This document shows, piece by piece, positions 18,851-29,128 of a stretch of DNA of 64,000 nt. The stretch is from Shewanella sp. c952 (lineage in GTDB: Bacteria; Pseudomonadota; Gammaproteobacteria; Enterobacterales; Shewanellaceae). Every line of letters begins with the position of its first letter. The stretch's first letter is position 1. The position numbers were made by a program, and so were the translations under genes. A model generated the notes under the pieces. That model was given only the letters and a program-made list of their open reading frames with translations. It did no database searches and was not told the origin of the DNA. Location of the stretch: assembly GCF_019654975.1 (NCBI RefSeq), contig NZ_BPEW01000019.1, forward strand, positions 31,074 through 95,073, read 5' to 3'.

Positions 18851-19199
18851 TAAATCTAAATTTTTGTTAATGGAGAAAGTTGGAACCATCTAAAACTTTC
18901 GCACTCTGATTATATGAGGCCAATGTTTACGCGCCAATTTTATTAGCTAACCACTGTAAAATGCTTTGCTAAATATTTGTTTTCTTGTTTTGTTCATCAT
19001 CCCAACTGCACATTCCTAGTTAGGTTTGGCACCAGATTCAGTTTCGACGCTAGCGCACTCCAAATTGAACACCTTTTACGGCAATCCATATGGGTTGCCT
19101 TTTTTTTGTTTTAAACATTTACATGAAAAAGGCTAATTGATTCAGTTTGATAATATCCTTTTTAAGTTGGCGCTGATAATGTAATCAGCTCTTACAAAC
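18851..19199 (+). other. Intergenic region with an orphan strong terminator
   Basis: No ORF is convincing here. At 19080-19108 there is a perfect hairpin, arms GGCAATCC and GGGTTGCC with loop ATAT followed by T8, on the plus strand. The gene upstream already has its own terminator at 18820, so this second one implies an unannotated transcript, a small RNA or a remnant. Confidence 0.45.
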
Positions 19200-20411
19200 A
19201 TGGAAGCTTTATCAAAGATGGAATTACAACAACAGTCACTACAGGGCAATAAGCTGTCGCTTGAGCCCGCCCGCAACGCTAATATCGATTCGATTAGAGG
19301 CCTAGCAGTGCTGGGCATTTTATTTATCAACATCTACTTCTTTGGTAATGGCTATTTGGGCTATGCCGATCATGAAAGTGTCCCACTGCATGACACCTTA
19401 ACAATGCTGTTCAGTAACTTTTTTCTAGAAGGTAGATTCATTAGCCTCTTTTCAATACTGTTTGGTGTCGGGCTAGCCATTCAATACGATAAGTTGTCGA
19501 CTCAAGGTGGAGACGCATACAAAGCCATGAAGTCCAGATTAAAATGGCTGCTACTATTTGGCGCGATCCATGCCGTATTTATCTGGTACGGTGACATACT
19601 GTTTACCTATGCCCTCGGTGGGTTTGTGGCACTTTGCTACCTTAAGCTCGATAATCGTAAACTGATAAAGAAATCAGTTATGTTCATCACTATCCCACTA
19701 TTTCTCATGACCATAATCAGTTTATTTGCACCAGAAGAGCCTATTATCCGTGGCACAGCCCTTTTTGAAGAGGACGTATCGATTTGGTCTGCAGCCTACA
19801 GTGAACAACTAATGATGCAATTTATCATCTTTGTTGGACTACTATTTATCACTCCGTTCACGACTATGTGGATGGCTGCAGGTTTAATGCTATTAGGAGT
19901 GATGTTGTATCGAAAAGGTGTATTTGAAAAAGGCTTTAGTCAAAAACAGCTAGTGGTGTTTGCCCTAAGCACCTTACTACTTTCTGCTGTCGATAGTTTA
20001 TGTTCACTTGCCGCAGATCCTAAATTGGTCTCATTGTCTATAACCATAGTGATGGCCAGTGCTATTCCGATGGCGCTCATTTATCTTCATCTGGCGGTAA
20101 AACTATGCCAAAACCGTGCAAACGTATTGGCTCCGTTACAGAAAGTCGGTCGCCTAGCATTTAGCCTCTACATACTACAGTCAGTTTGCGGGGTACTGCT
20201 GTTTCGCCATTTTGCACCAACATTAACGAGTACTCTCGACCGCCCAGAGTACATGTTGATTGCCATTGGCTTTTCTATCTTCCAAGTCATGCTAGCCAGT
20301 ATCTACCTTAAGTATTTCAATCAAGGACCACTGGAGTGGTTATGGCGCAGACTTGCAAGCCAAAAACCGATAAATCCAGAGTCAACGCCAATAGCTGCAA
20401 CTGACAGCTAA
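19200..20411 (+). CDS. DUF418 family membrane protein (YeiB-like)
   Basis: A 403-residue inner-membrane protein. NIDSIRGLAVLGILFINIYFF near residue 23 is the N-terminal signature of the family, and about ten hydrophobic segments follow. The DUF418 domain, with helices around residues 230-370, contains GRLAFSLYILQSV. Members are related to acyltransferase-3-type membrane proteins, but no activity is established. The start has no clear ribosome site, and an ATG at 19218 is an alternative. Confidence 0.8.
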   Translation: MEALSKMELQQQSLQGNKLSLEPARNANIDSIRGLAVLGILFINIYFFGNGYLGYADHESVPLHDTLTMLFSNFFLEGRFISLFSILFGVGLAIQYDKLSTQGGDAYKAMKSRLKWLLLFGAIHAVFIWYGDILFTYALGGFVALCYLKLDNRKLIKKSVMFITIPLFLMTIISLFAPEEPIIRGTALFEEDVSIWSAAYSEQLMMQFIIFVGLLFITPFTTMWMAAGLMLLGVMLYRKGVFEKGFSQKQLVVFALSTLLLSAVDSLCSLAADPKLVSLSITIVMASAIPMALIYLHLAVKLCQNRANVLAPLQKVGRLAFSLYILQSVCGVLLFRHFAPTLTSTLDRPEYMLIAIGFSIFQVMLASIYLKYFNQGPLEWLWRRLASQKPINPESTPIAATDS

Positions 20412-20419
20412 CAACTAAC

Positions 20420-20468
20420 GAGAACGTACTTTATAGGGGGAATTCCTCCTTCTATACAGCACGTTGAT
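20420..20468. repeat. Imperfect palindrome after the DUF418 gene
   Basis: Centred on GGAATTCC, with flanking arms containing TATAG/CTATA and ACGTAC/GCACGT. It may form a transcript-end hairpin, but there is no clear T-run. Confidence 0.4.
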
Positions 20469-20550
20469 CTTAAGAGTAGCCATCAATTATCAACAAATCG
20501 CCTTGAAGCTGCTGATCTTTCGAACTCGAAGGGTCGCACTTCTTGGCTTG

Positions 20551-21120
20551 TATAAATACCAACACTCCCCATGACTAAATGGATTTAGAAATACTAAGCA
20601 ATATCGGTAATATTTCAGGTGCCATGGGTGCAGGCATAAATGTTCCAGATACAAACCCTTGTAGTACATCCTCTACTTCGGGGATAAATACATCTGACCG
20701 CCAAAGGCCTATGACATTCCCTATATCACTTAGGCATTCCCCGCATCCCTGTGGGTCAAGGTGGGAATGCCAATAAATGAATGGAACACTCTTACTCATA
20801 AAGTGTTGGCCATGTATAAATACCAGCACTACCCATCCATGGGTGCTGGCATAAATGTTCCAGACATAAACCCCCTTGTAGTACATCCTGTACTTCGGGG
20901 ATAAATACATCTGACCGCCAAAGGCCTATGATATTCCCTATATCACTTAGGCATTCCCCACATCCCTGTGGGTCAAGGAGGGAATGCCAATAAATGAATG
21001 GAACATTTGTGGCCATGTATAAATACCAGCACTACCCATCCATGGGTACTGGCATAAATGTTCCAGACATAAACCCCCTTGTAGTACATCCTGTACTTCG
21101 GGGATAAATACATCCATGTA
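20551..21120. repeat. Tandem intergenic repeat array, three copies
   Basis: Three head-to-tail copies, starting at 20551, 20815 and 21018. Copies 2 and 3 are in register with a 203-bp period; copy 1 is 264 bp because of two insertions; copy 3 is cut off after about 100 bp. Each copy starts with TATAAATACC and contains an inverted pair CCAGCAC/GTGCTGG. Full copies also contain GGCATTCCC/GGGAATGCC enclosing a smaller hairpin. Minus-strand ORFs in the array are by-products of the repeat. With the palindrome at 20420 and the terminator at 21122 it fills the gap 20412-21211. Confidence 0.85.
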
Positions 21121-21121
21121 T

Positions 21122-21156
21122 AAAAAAGCCCCGAGCATTTTCATGCTCAGGGCTTT
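21122..21156 (-). terminator. bipA terminator
   Basis: Long hairpin with arms AAAAGCCCCGAGCAT and ATGCTCAGGGCTTTT (one mismatch), loop TTTC, and a T-run on the minus strand 56 bp after the bipA stop. Confidence 0.85.
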
Positions 21157-21211
21157 TATAACTTTATGCTTCAAACAAACTAACTAACTGCGCAGCATAA
21201 GCTGCAGCAAA

Positions 21212-23038
21212 TTATTTTGCGTCTTTAGAAGTACGGTTATGACGCTTACGATCGTTTTCGCTCAAGTAACGCTTACGAATACGAATGTTCAGCGGTGTTA
21301 CTTCTACTAGCTCGTCATCATCGATGAACTCAAGCGCTTGCTCAAGTGTCATGTCGATATGTGGAGTTAGTACTTGTGCTTCATCAGTACCTGATGCGCG
21401 CATGTTGGTAAGCTGCTTACCTTTCAAACAGTTAACTGTAAGATCGTTAGCGCGGGCATGTAGACCAACGACTTGACCTTCATAAACTTCTGCAGCGTGG
21501 GTAATAAATAGACGACCACGTGCTTGAAGGTTAAACAATGCAAATGTCAGTGCTTTACCTGTTGCGTTAGAGATCAATACGCCACGAGCACGTTGACCAA
21601 TATCGCCGCCTTTCACTGGACCGTAATGGTCGAATGAATGGTAAATAAGACCAGAACCTGAAGTGGCAGTCATGAAGTCAGTTTGGAAACCGATTAGACC
21701 ACGGCTAGGGATAATGAAGTCGATACGCACACGACCCTTACCATCCATTTGCATGTCTTTCATGTCACCCTTACGGATGCCAAGCTTCTCGATAACACTA
21801 CCTTGATGCTCTTCTTCAACATCAACAGTCAAGTTTTCGTACGGCTCAGACATGACGCCATCGATCTCTTTTTCGATAACTTCTGGACGAGATACTGCTA
21901 GCTCGTAACCTTCACGACGCATGTTTTCAATCAAGATTGAAAGGTGAAGTTCACCACGGCCTGATACGCGGAAACGATCTGGGCTTTCGGTTTCTTCAAC
22001 ACGTAGTGCTACGTTATGAACAAGCTCCTGCTGCAAACGCTCAAGGATGTTACGTGAAGTTACGTACTTACCTTCTTTACCTGCGAATGGAGATGTGTTG
22101 ACTTGGAAAGTCATTGTTAGTGTTGGTTCATCAACAGACAATGCTGGTAACGCTTCTACTGTAGTAGGCGCACAGATCGTGTCTGAAATTTGCAGTTGAC
22201 CAAGACCGGTAATTGCAACGATGTCACCCGCGTTAGCTTCAGCAACTTCGTGACGTTCAAGACCCATGTAACCTAATACTTGGCCCATTTTACCATTACG
22301 TTTCTTACCATCAGCACCAATAATAGTGACCTGTTGGTTAGTTTTAACGCTACCACGCTTGATGCGACCAATACCGATAACACCCACGTATGAGTTGTAA
22401 TCGATTTGCGAGATTTGCATCTGGAAATCACCTTCAGCATCAGCATCAGGAGATGAAACTTTCTCAACGATAGTTTCGAATAACGGAGTCATATCTTCGC
22501 TAGTTTCGTCTGGATCTAACGTTGCAAAACCGTTTAGTGCAGAAGCATAAACGATTGGGAAGTCTAACTGCTCGTCAGTTGCGCCTAGGTTGTCAAACAA
22601 GTCGAATACTTGGTCGATAACCCAATCAGGACGTGCGCCGGGACGGTCAATCTTGTTAATAACAACGATTGGCTTAAGACCTTGAGCAAATGCTTTCTTA
22701 GTCACGAAGCGAGTTTGTGGCATTGGACCATCTACTGCATCAACTAGTAGCAATACTGAGTCAACCATAGATAAAACACGCTCTACCTCACCACCGAAAT
22801 CGGCGTGACCAGGGGTATCAACGATGTTGATACGGTAATCGTTCCACTTGATGGCAGTGTTCTTGGCCAGAATCGTGATACCACGTTCTTTTTCAAGATC
22901 ATTTGAATCCATCACCCGCTCAGTGGCTTCTCCTCGAGACTCAAGGGTTCCTGACTGCGCCAGCATCTTATCAACCAAGGTAGTCTTACCATGGTCAACG
23001 TGTGCAATAATGGCGATGTTACGTAAATTCTCTAACAC
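21212..23038 (-). CDS. bipA: Ribosome-associated GTPase BipA (TypA)
   Basis: A translational GTPase of 608 residues, close to the 607 of E. coli. It begins [19 protein letters not shown] (G1), with [12 protein letters not shown] (G3) and [10 protein letters not shown] (G4) further on. Domains II, III, V and the BipA C-terminal domain follow, ending in a basic tail. It acts on ribosome assembly and growth at low temperature or stress. The GTG at 23038 is chosen because AGAGG lies 7 bp upstream and it matches the family N-terminus; the ORF is open for 16 more codons without a ribosome site. Confidence 0.97.
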   Translation of the reverse strand: MLENLRNIAIIAHVDHGKTTLVDKMLAQSGTLESRGEATERVMDSNDLEKERGITILAKNTAIKWNDYRINIVDTPGHADFGGEVERVLSMVDSVLLLVDAVDGPMPQTRFVTKKAFAQGLKPIVVINKIDRPGARPDWVIDQVFDLFDNLGATDEQLDFPIVYASALNGFATLDPDETSEDMTPLFETIVEKVSSPDADAEGDFQMQISQIDYNSYVGVIGIGRIKRGSVKTNQQVTIIGADGKKRNGKMGQVLGYMGLERHEVAEANAGDIVAITGLGQLQISDTICAPTTVEALPALSVDEPTLTMTFQVNTSPFAGKEGKYVTSRNILERLQQELVHNVALRVEETESPDRFRVSGRGELHLSILIENMRREGYELAVSRPEVIEKEIDGVMSEPYENLTVDVEEEHQGSVIEKLGIRKGDMKDMQMDGKGRVRIDFIIPSRGLIGFQTDFMTATSGSGLIYHSFDHYGPVKGGDIGQRARGVLISNATGKALTFALFNLQARGRLFITHAAEVYEGQVVGLHARANDLTVNCLKGKQLTNMRASGTDEAQVLTPHIDMTLEQALEFIDDDELVEVTPLNIRIRKRYLSENDRKRHNRTSKDAK

Positions 23039-23584
23039 GGCTAAACCTCTTACCATCGGTATAAAAATATAGGGGGGTACTGACAACTGCTAAACCAAAC
23101 TAGTATAGTAGTTGCAATAAAAAGCGTGACATTCTACTCTAGGTAGCGAGTATCTCACAGGATTATTTTTAACCAATCGTTAAAAATAACGCTTGCCCGT
23201 TGCTTTTCTCCACCATAACGCCCGCTTTATATACACTTTTTATCAATCACTTTACTGACATTAATTATATTCTCGCTCTCTATTACTCTGCAATTTTCAG
23301 TTGTTTGGGGTTATTTTTAGTCTTTCTGCTACCAAATATCCTGTTTCATTGGCCTTTTCCGTGTTTTTACCATCATGCCCGTTAATCGACCATTTCAGTA
23401 TCGATGTTCTTCTAAGGTCTAAACTGTCTTGTATTTAAATAACACTTATCTATATTCGGTCGAGTTTTCTTTGACTTACCCCCTATAAAAAATCCTCCTG
23501 CTTGTTATTCTTGGCGTCAGCTTTTGCAATTTGAGCCGTTATTTATATATAGGTAACAGATCAAATTGCACAATTATGTCGCAT
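23039..23584. other. Divergent bipA–glnA intergenic region, left part
   Basis: AT-rich with no convincing gene. A 61-codon plus-strand ORF at 23200-23385 has strongly hydrophobic composition but no ribosome site and was not called. The right part of the gap carries the glnA control elements listed separately. Confidence 0.5.
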
Positions 23585-23621
23585 GCACCAAAATGATCCG
23601 TCGGGCGCACCATTAAAGTGC
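23585..23621 (+). promoter_or_regulatory. NtrC-type enhancer upstream of glnA
   Basis: A dyad GCACCATTAAAGTGC at 23607-23621 matches the NtrC consensus GCACC-N5-GGTGC except one base, and a half site GCACC lies at 23585. Both are 65-100 bp upstream of the sigma-54 promoter, the usual enhancer distance. Confidence 0.75.
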
Positions 23622-23684
23622 AAAAAACGACAAGGTTAGTTTTGCCACTTAGTCATAATTGATTAATATCAATTAGTTACATGT

Positions 23685-23702
23685 TTGGCATGACTCTCGC
23701 TT
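23685..23702 (+). promoter_or_regulatory. Sigma-54 promoter of glnA
   Basis: TTGGCATGACTCTCGCTT fits the -24/-12 consensus YTGGCACGN4TTGCW with GG and GC spaced by 10 bp; the -12 element reads TCGC instead of TTGC. The transcript would have a leader of about 70 nt. Confidence 0.8.
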
Positions 23703-23784
23703 TAAACAAAGCAGAATCGCACTATGCGCTAAACATTAAGATAAGAACAAGGGATAACCCTTTACCCTACTCGGAGACTTTAGA

Positions 23785-25194
23785 ATGTCAGCTGAATCAG
23801 TTTTACAACAACTAAAAGAATTAGAAGTTAAGTTTGTTGATTTGCGTTTTACCGACACCATAGGTAAAGAGCAACATGTTTCAATTCCTAGCCATCAGGT
23901 TGATGAAGACTTTTTCGAAGACGGTAAGATGTTCGATGGTTCTTCAATCTCAGGCTGGAAAGGCATTAACGAATCAGACATGGTATTAATGCCAGATGCT
24001 GCAAGTTTCGTACTTGACCCTTTCACAGCAGAGACAACAGCTAACATTCGTTGTGACATCTTAAACCCAGGCACTATGACAGGTTACAACCGTGACCCTC
24101 GTTCAATTGCTAAGAAAGCGGAAGACTACTTACGCTCTACAGGTATCGCAGATACTGTATTGATTGGTCCAGAGCCAGAGTTTTTCCTATTTGACGATGT
24201 TAAATATGGTGCTGACATGTCTGGCTGTTTCTACAAAGTAGATGCAGAAGAAGCTGCTTGGAACTCAGGTACAAGCTACGAAGATGGCAACAAAGGTCAT
24301 CGTCCAGGTGTTAAAGGCGGTTACTTCCCAGTCGCTCCTGTTGATTCGTCACAAGATATCCGTAGTGCTATGTGTTTAGTACTTGAAGAGATGGGCCAAG
24401 TTGTTGAAGCGCATCACCATGAAGTAGCAACTGCTGGTCAAAACGAAATTGCGACTCGCTTTAATACTCTTACGCTTAAGGCTGATGAAGTTCAGGTACT
24501 TAAGTACGTTATTCATAACGTTGCTCACGCTTACAACAAGACTGCTACGTTTATGCCTAAGCCAATCGTTGGTGACAACGGTAGCGGTATGCACGTTCAC
24601 CAGTCTCTAGCTAAAGATGGCGTTAACATCTTTGCTGGTGACAAGTACGGTGGATTGAGCGAAACAGCACTATTTTACATCGGTGGTATCATTAAGCATG
24701 CGCGTGCAATTAACGCATTTGCTAACCCATCAACTAACTCTTACAAGCGTCTTATTCCGCACTTTGAAGCGCCAGTAATGCTAGCTTACTCAGCAGCTAA
24801 CCGTAGCGCTTCAATCCGTATCCCAGTGGTACCAAGTGCAAAAGCACGTCGTATTGAGCTACGTTTTGGTGACCCAATGGCAAACCCATACTTAGCATTC
24901 TCAGCAATGTTGATGGCTGGCCTTGACGGTATTCAAAACAAGATCCACCCAGGTGAAGCAATGGATAAAGATCTTTATGATCTTCCTGCTGAAGAAGCTG
25001 CTGAAATCCCAACAGTTGCGACTTCACTAGAAAATGCACTTGAGTGCCTAGACGCTGACCGTGAGTTCTTAACTCGTGGCGACGTATTCAGCAACGACTT
25101 CATTGATTCTTACATCAAACTTAAGTCAGTTGACGTTGAGCGTGTGAACCAAACAACTCACCCAGTAGAGTTCGAGCTTTACTACAGCTTGTAA
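23785..25194 (+). CDS. glnA: Glutamine synthetase type I
   Basis: A 469-residue cytoplasmic enzyme making glutamine from glutamate, ammonia and ATP as a dodecamer. [12 protein letters not shown] near residue 52, the metal-binding PEPEFFLF, the ATP-binding [14 protein letters not shown] region and NRSASIRIP are all present. Tyr398 in LYDLPAEE is the adenylylation site, so activity should be controlled by GlnE. Transcription is expected from an NtrC-activated sigma-54 promoter. Unlike enteric bacteria, ntrBC is not adjacent: it lies at 40275-42742. Confidence 0.98.
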   Translation: MSAESVLQQLKELEVKFVDLRFTDTIGKEQHVSIPSHQVDEDFFEDGKMFDGSSISGWKGINESDMVLMPDAASFVLDPFTAETTANIRCDILNPGTMTGYNRDPRSIAKKAEDYLRSTGIADTVLIGPEPEFFLFDDVKYGADMSGCFYKVDAEEAAWNSGTSYEDGNKGHRPGVKGGYFPVAPVDSSQDIRSAMCLVLEEMGQVVEAHHHEVATAGQNEIATRFNTLTLKADEVQVLKYVIHNVAHAYNKTATFMPKPIVGDNGSGMHVHQSLAKDGVNIFAGDKYGGLSETALFYIGGIIKHARAINAFANPSTNSYKRLIPHFEAPVMLAYSAANRSASIRIPVVPSAKARRIELRFGDPMANPYLAFSAMLMAGLDGIQNKIHPGEAMDKDLYDLPAEEAAEIPTVATSLENALECLDADREFLTRGDVFSNDFIDSYIKLKSVDVERVNQTTHPVEFELYYSL

Positions 25195-25234
25195 TCTATA
25201 AGCCGCTGTAGTGGCTTAACGGGAACAAAATAAT

Positions 25235-25266
25235 AAGCCCTAAGCAGAAATGCTTAGGGCTTTTTT
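25235..25266 (+). terminator. glnA terminator
   Basis: Perfect 12-bp stem AAGCCCTAAGCA with a GAAA tetraloop and a following T-run. Confidence 0.95.
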
Positions 25267-25377
25267 GTGCTTACAATTCAAGCGTTTCTTTTTTGTACAA
25301 TGCGACTACAATGATCAGCAGCTATAGTTATGACAGTAACTAGGTTTACCGTATTTGTCACACAAGAAGGAACTGCT

Positions 25378-27558
25378 ATGCCTGCCGGGATCTACGCTCA
25401 ATGCCGCTTCATTGTTGCCGTTTTTACACTGATGTTGCTAGGCCTATTTAATGCTAACGCTATCGAGTGGCCGCAGGAAGTGACCGCTAAAGAAGGCAAC
25501 ATTGTGGTGTATCAGCCGCAGCCAGAATCACTAGACGGTAATATCCTGCAAGGTCGCGCCGCGATGTCTTTAGAACTTATCGATAGAGACGAGCCTATTT
25601 TTGGAGCTTTTTGGTTCAGTGCTCGCATTGACACGAGCGCAGAAAATGCAACGGTTAGAGATGTTAAAGTCACTCAAGTTCGCTGGCCAGAGTCAACCAA
25701 AGCCGACGAACAACGCTTTACCGAAGTGGTTGAAAAATCCATAGGTACTAGTAGCTTTACTATCTCGATGGAGCGCCTGTCAGCCAGTCTCGCCAACGCT
25801 AAACAGGAAAAGCAAAGCCTAGAGAATATTAAAAATGATGCGCCTAACATTATTTTTCGTCAGCAGCTTACAGTTCTCCTCTCCTATGATGGTTCACCGC
25901 AATTTAGAGAGATCGAAAATAGCCCTTATGAGCGAGCGTTAAACACTCCCTTTGCCGTAGCGCGCAACAAACAAACCAAGAAGATGTACTTAAGCAGTGG
26001 CACTTTTTGGTACACAGCCGACAATCCTATGGGTCCTTGGCAAGTCACTGAGTACCCACCTGAAGATTTGGTGAAGATGCTGCCAAAGCCCGAGGATGCA
26101 GTAGCAAAAAGTTCTGCGACGGCGCCAGCTGTAATAGCAGTTAAAATCCCAACAGAACTGGTAGCAACCGACGGCAAACCTAAGTGGAAAAGTCTAACCG
26201 AAGGTAAGCTACTTTATGTGAGCAACACAGAAACGGCCTGGATAAGAGAGGTCTCTTCCGGTGACATGTATCTGTTACTTTCAGGACGCTGGTTTCAAGC
26301 AAAAAAAGAAGCAGGGCCTTGGGCCTTTGTCCGTGCTGACAAACTTCCTGCAAGCTTTAATGATATTCCGCCCGAGTCAGATATTGGTGGACTAAGAGTA
26401 TCCGTCGCGGGCACAACCGAAGCAGATCAAGCGATGCTTGACGCCCAAATCCCTCAAACAGCCGCCATTAAACGCAGTGAAGCTAAGCTTACCGTCGAAT
26501 ATGATGGTGAGCCCAAATTTGATGCTATTCCGGGCACTAAAGTCGCTTATGCGGTCAACACCGCGACTCAAGTTCTGAAAATAAATGGCCAATTCTATGC
26601 CGTCGACAATGCTGTTTGGTTTGTTGCACCAGCTGCTAAAGGGCCATGGAAAGTTGCCGATAATGTACCGACGGATGAAATAGCAAAAATCCCTCCAAGC
26701 TCGCCAGTTTACAACACCACTTATGTCGAGATTTATGACTCGACACCCGAGGTTGTCTATGTCGGTTATACCCCAGGTTATATGTGGTCTTATCCTTATT
26801 ACGGCGTACCGGTATATGGCACAGGTTGGTATTATCCACCCTATTGGGGGCGTTACTACTACCCTCGTCCACCAACCTGGGGGCTGCATGTCGGCTATAA
26901 CCCCTGGACAGGCTGGAACGTTGGCGTAAGTTGGAGTAACGGCTTCTTCAGCGTCGGTGTAGGCTGGAGCGCTGGCTGGGGCAACCACTATTACCCGGGT
27001 CGTTGCTGTGGCGGATACTACGGTGGAGGTTACCGACGCCCAGTGGTGATAAACACTGGCGACATCAACATTGGCAATAGCGTCAGTATTGGCAATCGAA
27101 CTAACATCTCTAATAAGGTTGCCCGTAATAACAATATTTCCGGTAATCGTGTCGGTAAAAACAATCTATACAATCGCCCTGAGAATCGTGTGCGTAATGC
27201 CGATGCCAGCAAGATAAACAGCAACTTCAAGCAGGCAACTCATAACAAGAATCGTGCTAACAATGTTTTTGCTGATAAAAATGGCAACGTAGCGCGAGAT
27301 TTAAACGGTGAGTGGCAAAGCCGCGACAAAGGCAATTGGACTCCCGCGCCAGCAACCAGAGAAAGAGTTGAAACAGGGCTTAGTAATCGGGATATCAGTC
27401 AGCCCGTCACGCTGCCTTCTAGACCAAATACAGAATTAAACAGGCCTAATAATATGAATAGGCAGATGAACAACCGTAATTTTGACCGTGAAAGCCTAAA
27501 CCGTTCCCGTAACGCTCGCCAGCATGGCGTGGCGCGAGAAGGCCGTAGAGGACGCTAA
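25378..27558 (+). CDS. Exported repeat protein with Tyr/Gly/Trp-rich and Asn/Arg-rich regions
   Basis: A 726-residue exported protein of unknown function. The start at 25378 has AAGGA 7 bp upstream and is followed by a signal peptide (VAVFTLMLLGLFNANA). Three imperfect internal repeats lie near residues 169-240, 261-334 and 373-443. Each has a DG-x-P start, a Y-x-x-N-T segment, a Trp-Phe/Tyr pair, G-P-W and I-P-P-x-S. A segment at 455-560 is very rich in Tyr, Gly, Trp and Pro, and the tail is rich in Asn and Arg. Related proteins are sometimes labelled carbohydrate-binding family V/XII, but I see no catalytic domain. Confidence 0.75.
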   Translation: MPAGIYAQCRFIVAVFTLMLLGLFNANAIEWPQEVTAKEGNIVVYQPQPESLDGNILQGRAAMSLELIDRDEPIFGAFWFSARIDTSAENATVRDVKVTQVRWPESTKADEQRFTEVVEKSIGTSSFTISMERLSASLANAKQEKQSLENIKNDAPNIIFRQQLTVLLSYDGSPQFREIENSPYERALNTPFAVARNKQTKKMYLSSGTFWYTADNPMGPWQVTEYPPEDLVKMLPKPEDAVAKSSATAPAVIAVKIPTELVATDGKPKWKSLTEGKLLYVSNTETAWIREVSSGDMYLLLSGRWFQAKKEAGPWAFVRADKLPASFNDIPPESDIGGLRVSVAGTTEADQAMLDAQIPQTAAIKRSEAKLTVEYDGEPKFDAIPGTKVAYAVNTATQVLKINGQFYAVDNAVWFVAPAAKGPWKVADNVPTDEIAKIPPSSPVYNTTYVEIYDSTPEVVYVGYTPGYMWSYPYYGVPVYGTGWYYPPYWGRYYYPRPPTWGLHVGYNPWTGWNVGVSWSNGFFSVGVGWSAGWGNHYYPGRCCGGYYGGGYRRPVVINTGDINIGNSVSIGNRTNISNKVARNNNISGNRVGKNNLYNRPENRVRNADASKINSNFKQATHNKNRANNVFADKNGNVARDLNGEWQSRDKGNWTPAPATRERVETGLSNRDISQPVTLPSRPNTELNRPNNMNRQMNNRNFDRESLNRSRNARQHGVAREGRRGR

Positions 27559-27577
27559 TTCCCGTTTTGCCCATAAT

Positions 27578-27604
27578 AAAAGGCTTGCACATCGCAGGCC
27601 TTTT
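27578..27604 (+). terminator. Terminator of the exported repeat protein gene
   Basis: Stem AAAAGGCTTGC with GCAGGCCTTTT (one G-U pair), loop ACATC, ending in T4. Confidence 0.75.
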
Positions 27605-27731
27605 ACATTTATATTTCCATGCCTATCTCGCCCTGACTAGGTTGACACTCTGTTAATGGCTCGTTAGTTTAACGGATAAAACACAACATAAGTCAGTCCT
27701 CTGACATCAAACAATAAGTGGCTTTACATCT

Positions 27732-28949
27732 ATGTGGCAAAAACTCCAACCCTATCGTTCATCGATGATTCTTTTGTCGGCGCTACTCATTGGTGGCGCT
27801 ATTGGTATCGTGTTACCAGAGTTTGCTTTATCGCTAAAACCCATAGGCCAAGTGTTTCTAAATTTACTGTTTATGATCATTGTGCCGCTAGTTGCCATTA
27901 GCGTGACCTCCTCTATTGCACGCATGACCGACTTAAAAAAGTTAGGCATCATTCTTATCACCTTGTTCATGGTGTCTATTGCCATGGCGATTATTCCTGC
28001 GGTATCGATCGTCGGTTTAGCATTGGCTTTTGACCCGGCACAAGGTGTGGTACTCGATCTGCATCAACAGGTTGAAGCCGGATCTGGCAACATGGATTTT
28101 GTAGGGCTGCTGACCACCAATGACTTTGTCGGCTTACTGTCTAAATCTAATATTCTGGCGCTCATCATCATGTCAGTCATTGCCGGTATTGCGATTGGTC
28201 AATCAGGCAAAGATGGTGAGAAAGTCTCAGCCATGCTCGACAGCCTCAATACTGTCATTATGAAAATAGTTTCTATATTAATGGTCGCCGCGCCTGTAGG
28301 TTTAGGCGCTTACTTTGCCTCAACCATGGCCAGCCAAGATACCGAACTGCTCAGCACTTTTGCCCGCGCTATCGGCCTATTCTTTGTCGCTGCCTTTTTC
28401 TATTTCATTGTTGGTTCAACAATTTACGCATGGCTTGGTGGTGGAGTAACAGGCGTTACTCAGTTTTGGAGGAATGCGGTTGACCCATCGGTCACAGCAT
28501 TAGGTACCAGCTCCTCGTTAGCCACATTGCCAGTCAATATTCGTGCAGCAAATAAGATGGGGATAAAAGAGGAGATCGCCGATATCTGCCTGCCTTTGTT
28601 AGTTAATCTCAATAAAGGCGGCGCTTCAATGACCACCGCATTGAAGATTGTCTTTATCTATTCAATCTTAGGCTTAGATTTTAGCGCCGATGTTTTTGCT
28701 CTGACAGTACTTATCTCAGTGCTATCCGCCTTTATTATAAGCGGCGTACCTGGCGGTGCATTTTTAGGTGAAATTTTTATTGTCACTACCCTTGGGCTAC
28801 CTATCGAAGTGATCCCAATTTTAGTCATTATTGGTGCGGTTACCGACGCCCCAGCGACATTGATTAATGTCATTCACGACCTTAATGCTACACAGATCAT
28901 CGAACGGATAAATGGTAAGCGCTATAAGAGTGAAGCTATTAGTGAATAA
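27732..28949 (+). CDS. Dicarboxylate/amino acid:cation symporter (DAACS family)
   Basis: A 405-residue inner-membrane carrier with eight or more hydrophobic segments. Family signatures are visible: the serine-rich loop LGTSSSLATLP near residue 260, the NKGGASMTTALK region near 297, and VPGGAFLGE followed by VTDAPATLINV near the C-terminus. It imports an acidic or neutral amino acid or a C4-dicarboxylate with Na+ or H+. The exact substrate cannot be read. It stands alone with no convincing ribosome site; AAGTGG is the nearest candidate. Confidence 0.85.
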   Translation: MWQKLQPYRSSMILLSALLIGGAIGIVLPEFALSLKPIGQVFLNLLFMIIVPLVAISVTSSIARMTDLKKLGIILITLFMVSIAMAIIPAVSIVGLALAFDPAQGVVLDLHQQVEAGSGNMDFVGLLTTNDFVGLLSKSNILALIIMSVIAGIAIGQSGKDGEKVSAMLDSLNTVIMKIVSILMVAAPVGLGAYFASTMASQDTELLSTFARAIGLFFVAAFFYFIVGSTIYAWLGGGVTGVTQFWRNAVDPSVTALGTSSSLATLPVNIRAANKMGIKEEIADICLPLLVNLNKGGASMTTALKIVFIYSILGLDFSADVFALTVLISVLSAFIISGVPGGAFLGEIFIVTTLGLPIEVIPILVIIGAVTDAPATLINVIHDLNATQIIERINGKRYKSEAISE

Positions 28950-29010
28950 GCACTAATACACAACAAGTAGAAAAGCCAAACTTAGCGACTATTATCAACA
29001 ACTTAAAAAC

Positions 29011-29061
29011 ATGACATCCGAAGTGTCATATGCCTATAGTGCGACTGTCATATCGATGACG
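29011..29061. promoter_or_regulatory. Candidate operators upstream of the XRE pair
   Basis: Two inverted pairs, ATGACA-N7-TGTCAT (29011-29029) and TGTCAT-N4-ATGACG (29046-29061). The octamer TGTCATAT is directly repeated at 29024 and 29046, 22 bp apart, about two helical turns. The neighbouring XRE protein is the likely binder. Confidence 0.5.
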
Positions 29062-29128
29062 GCGTAGACAATAGTCATTTGTGTTCAACTTGCTGCAATT
29101 CAAATGCAAACACAGCAAGGAGCACATT

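Noticed and set aside
20575..21174. Three minus-strand ORFs of 74-111 codons sharing the same peptide segments
   Set aside because: They fall wholly within the tandem repeat array, have no ribosome sites and repeat because the DNA repeats.
23039..23086. Extended N-terminus of BipA
   Set aside because: The extra 16 residues are not part of the family and the GTG at 23038 has a proper ribosome site.
23200..23385. Hydrophobic plus-strand ORF of 61 codons between bipA and glnA
   Set aside because: AT-rich low-complexity frame without a ribosome site in a promoter region.
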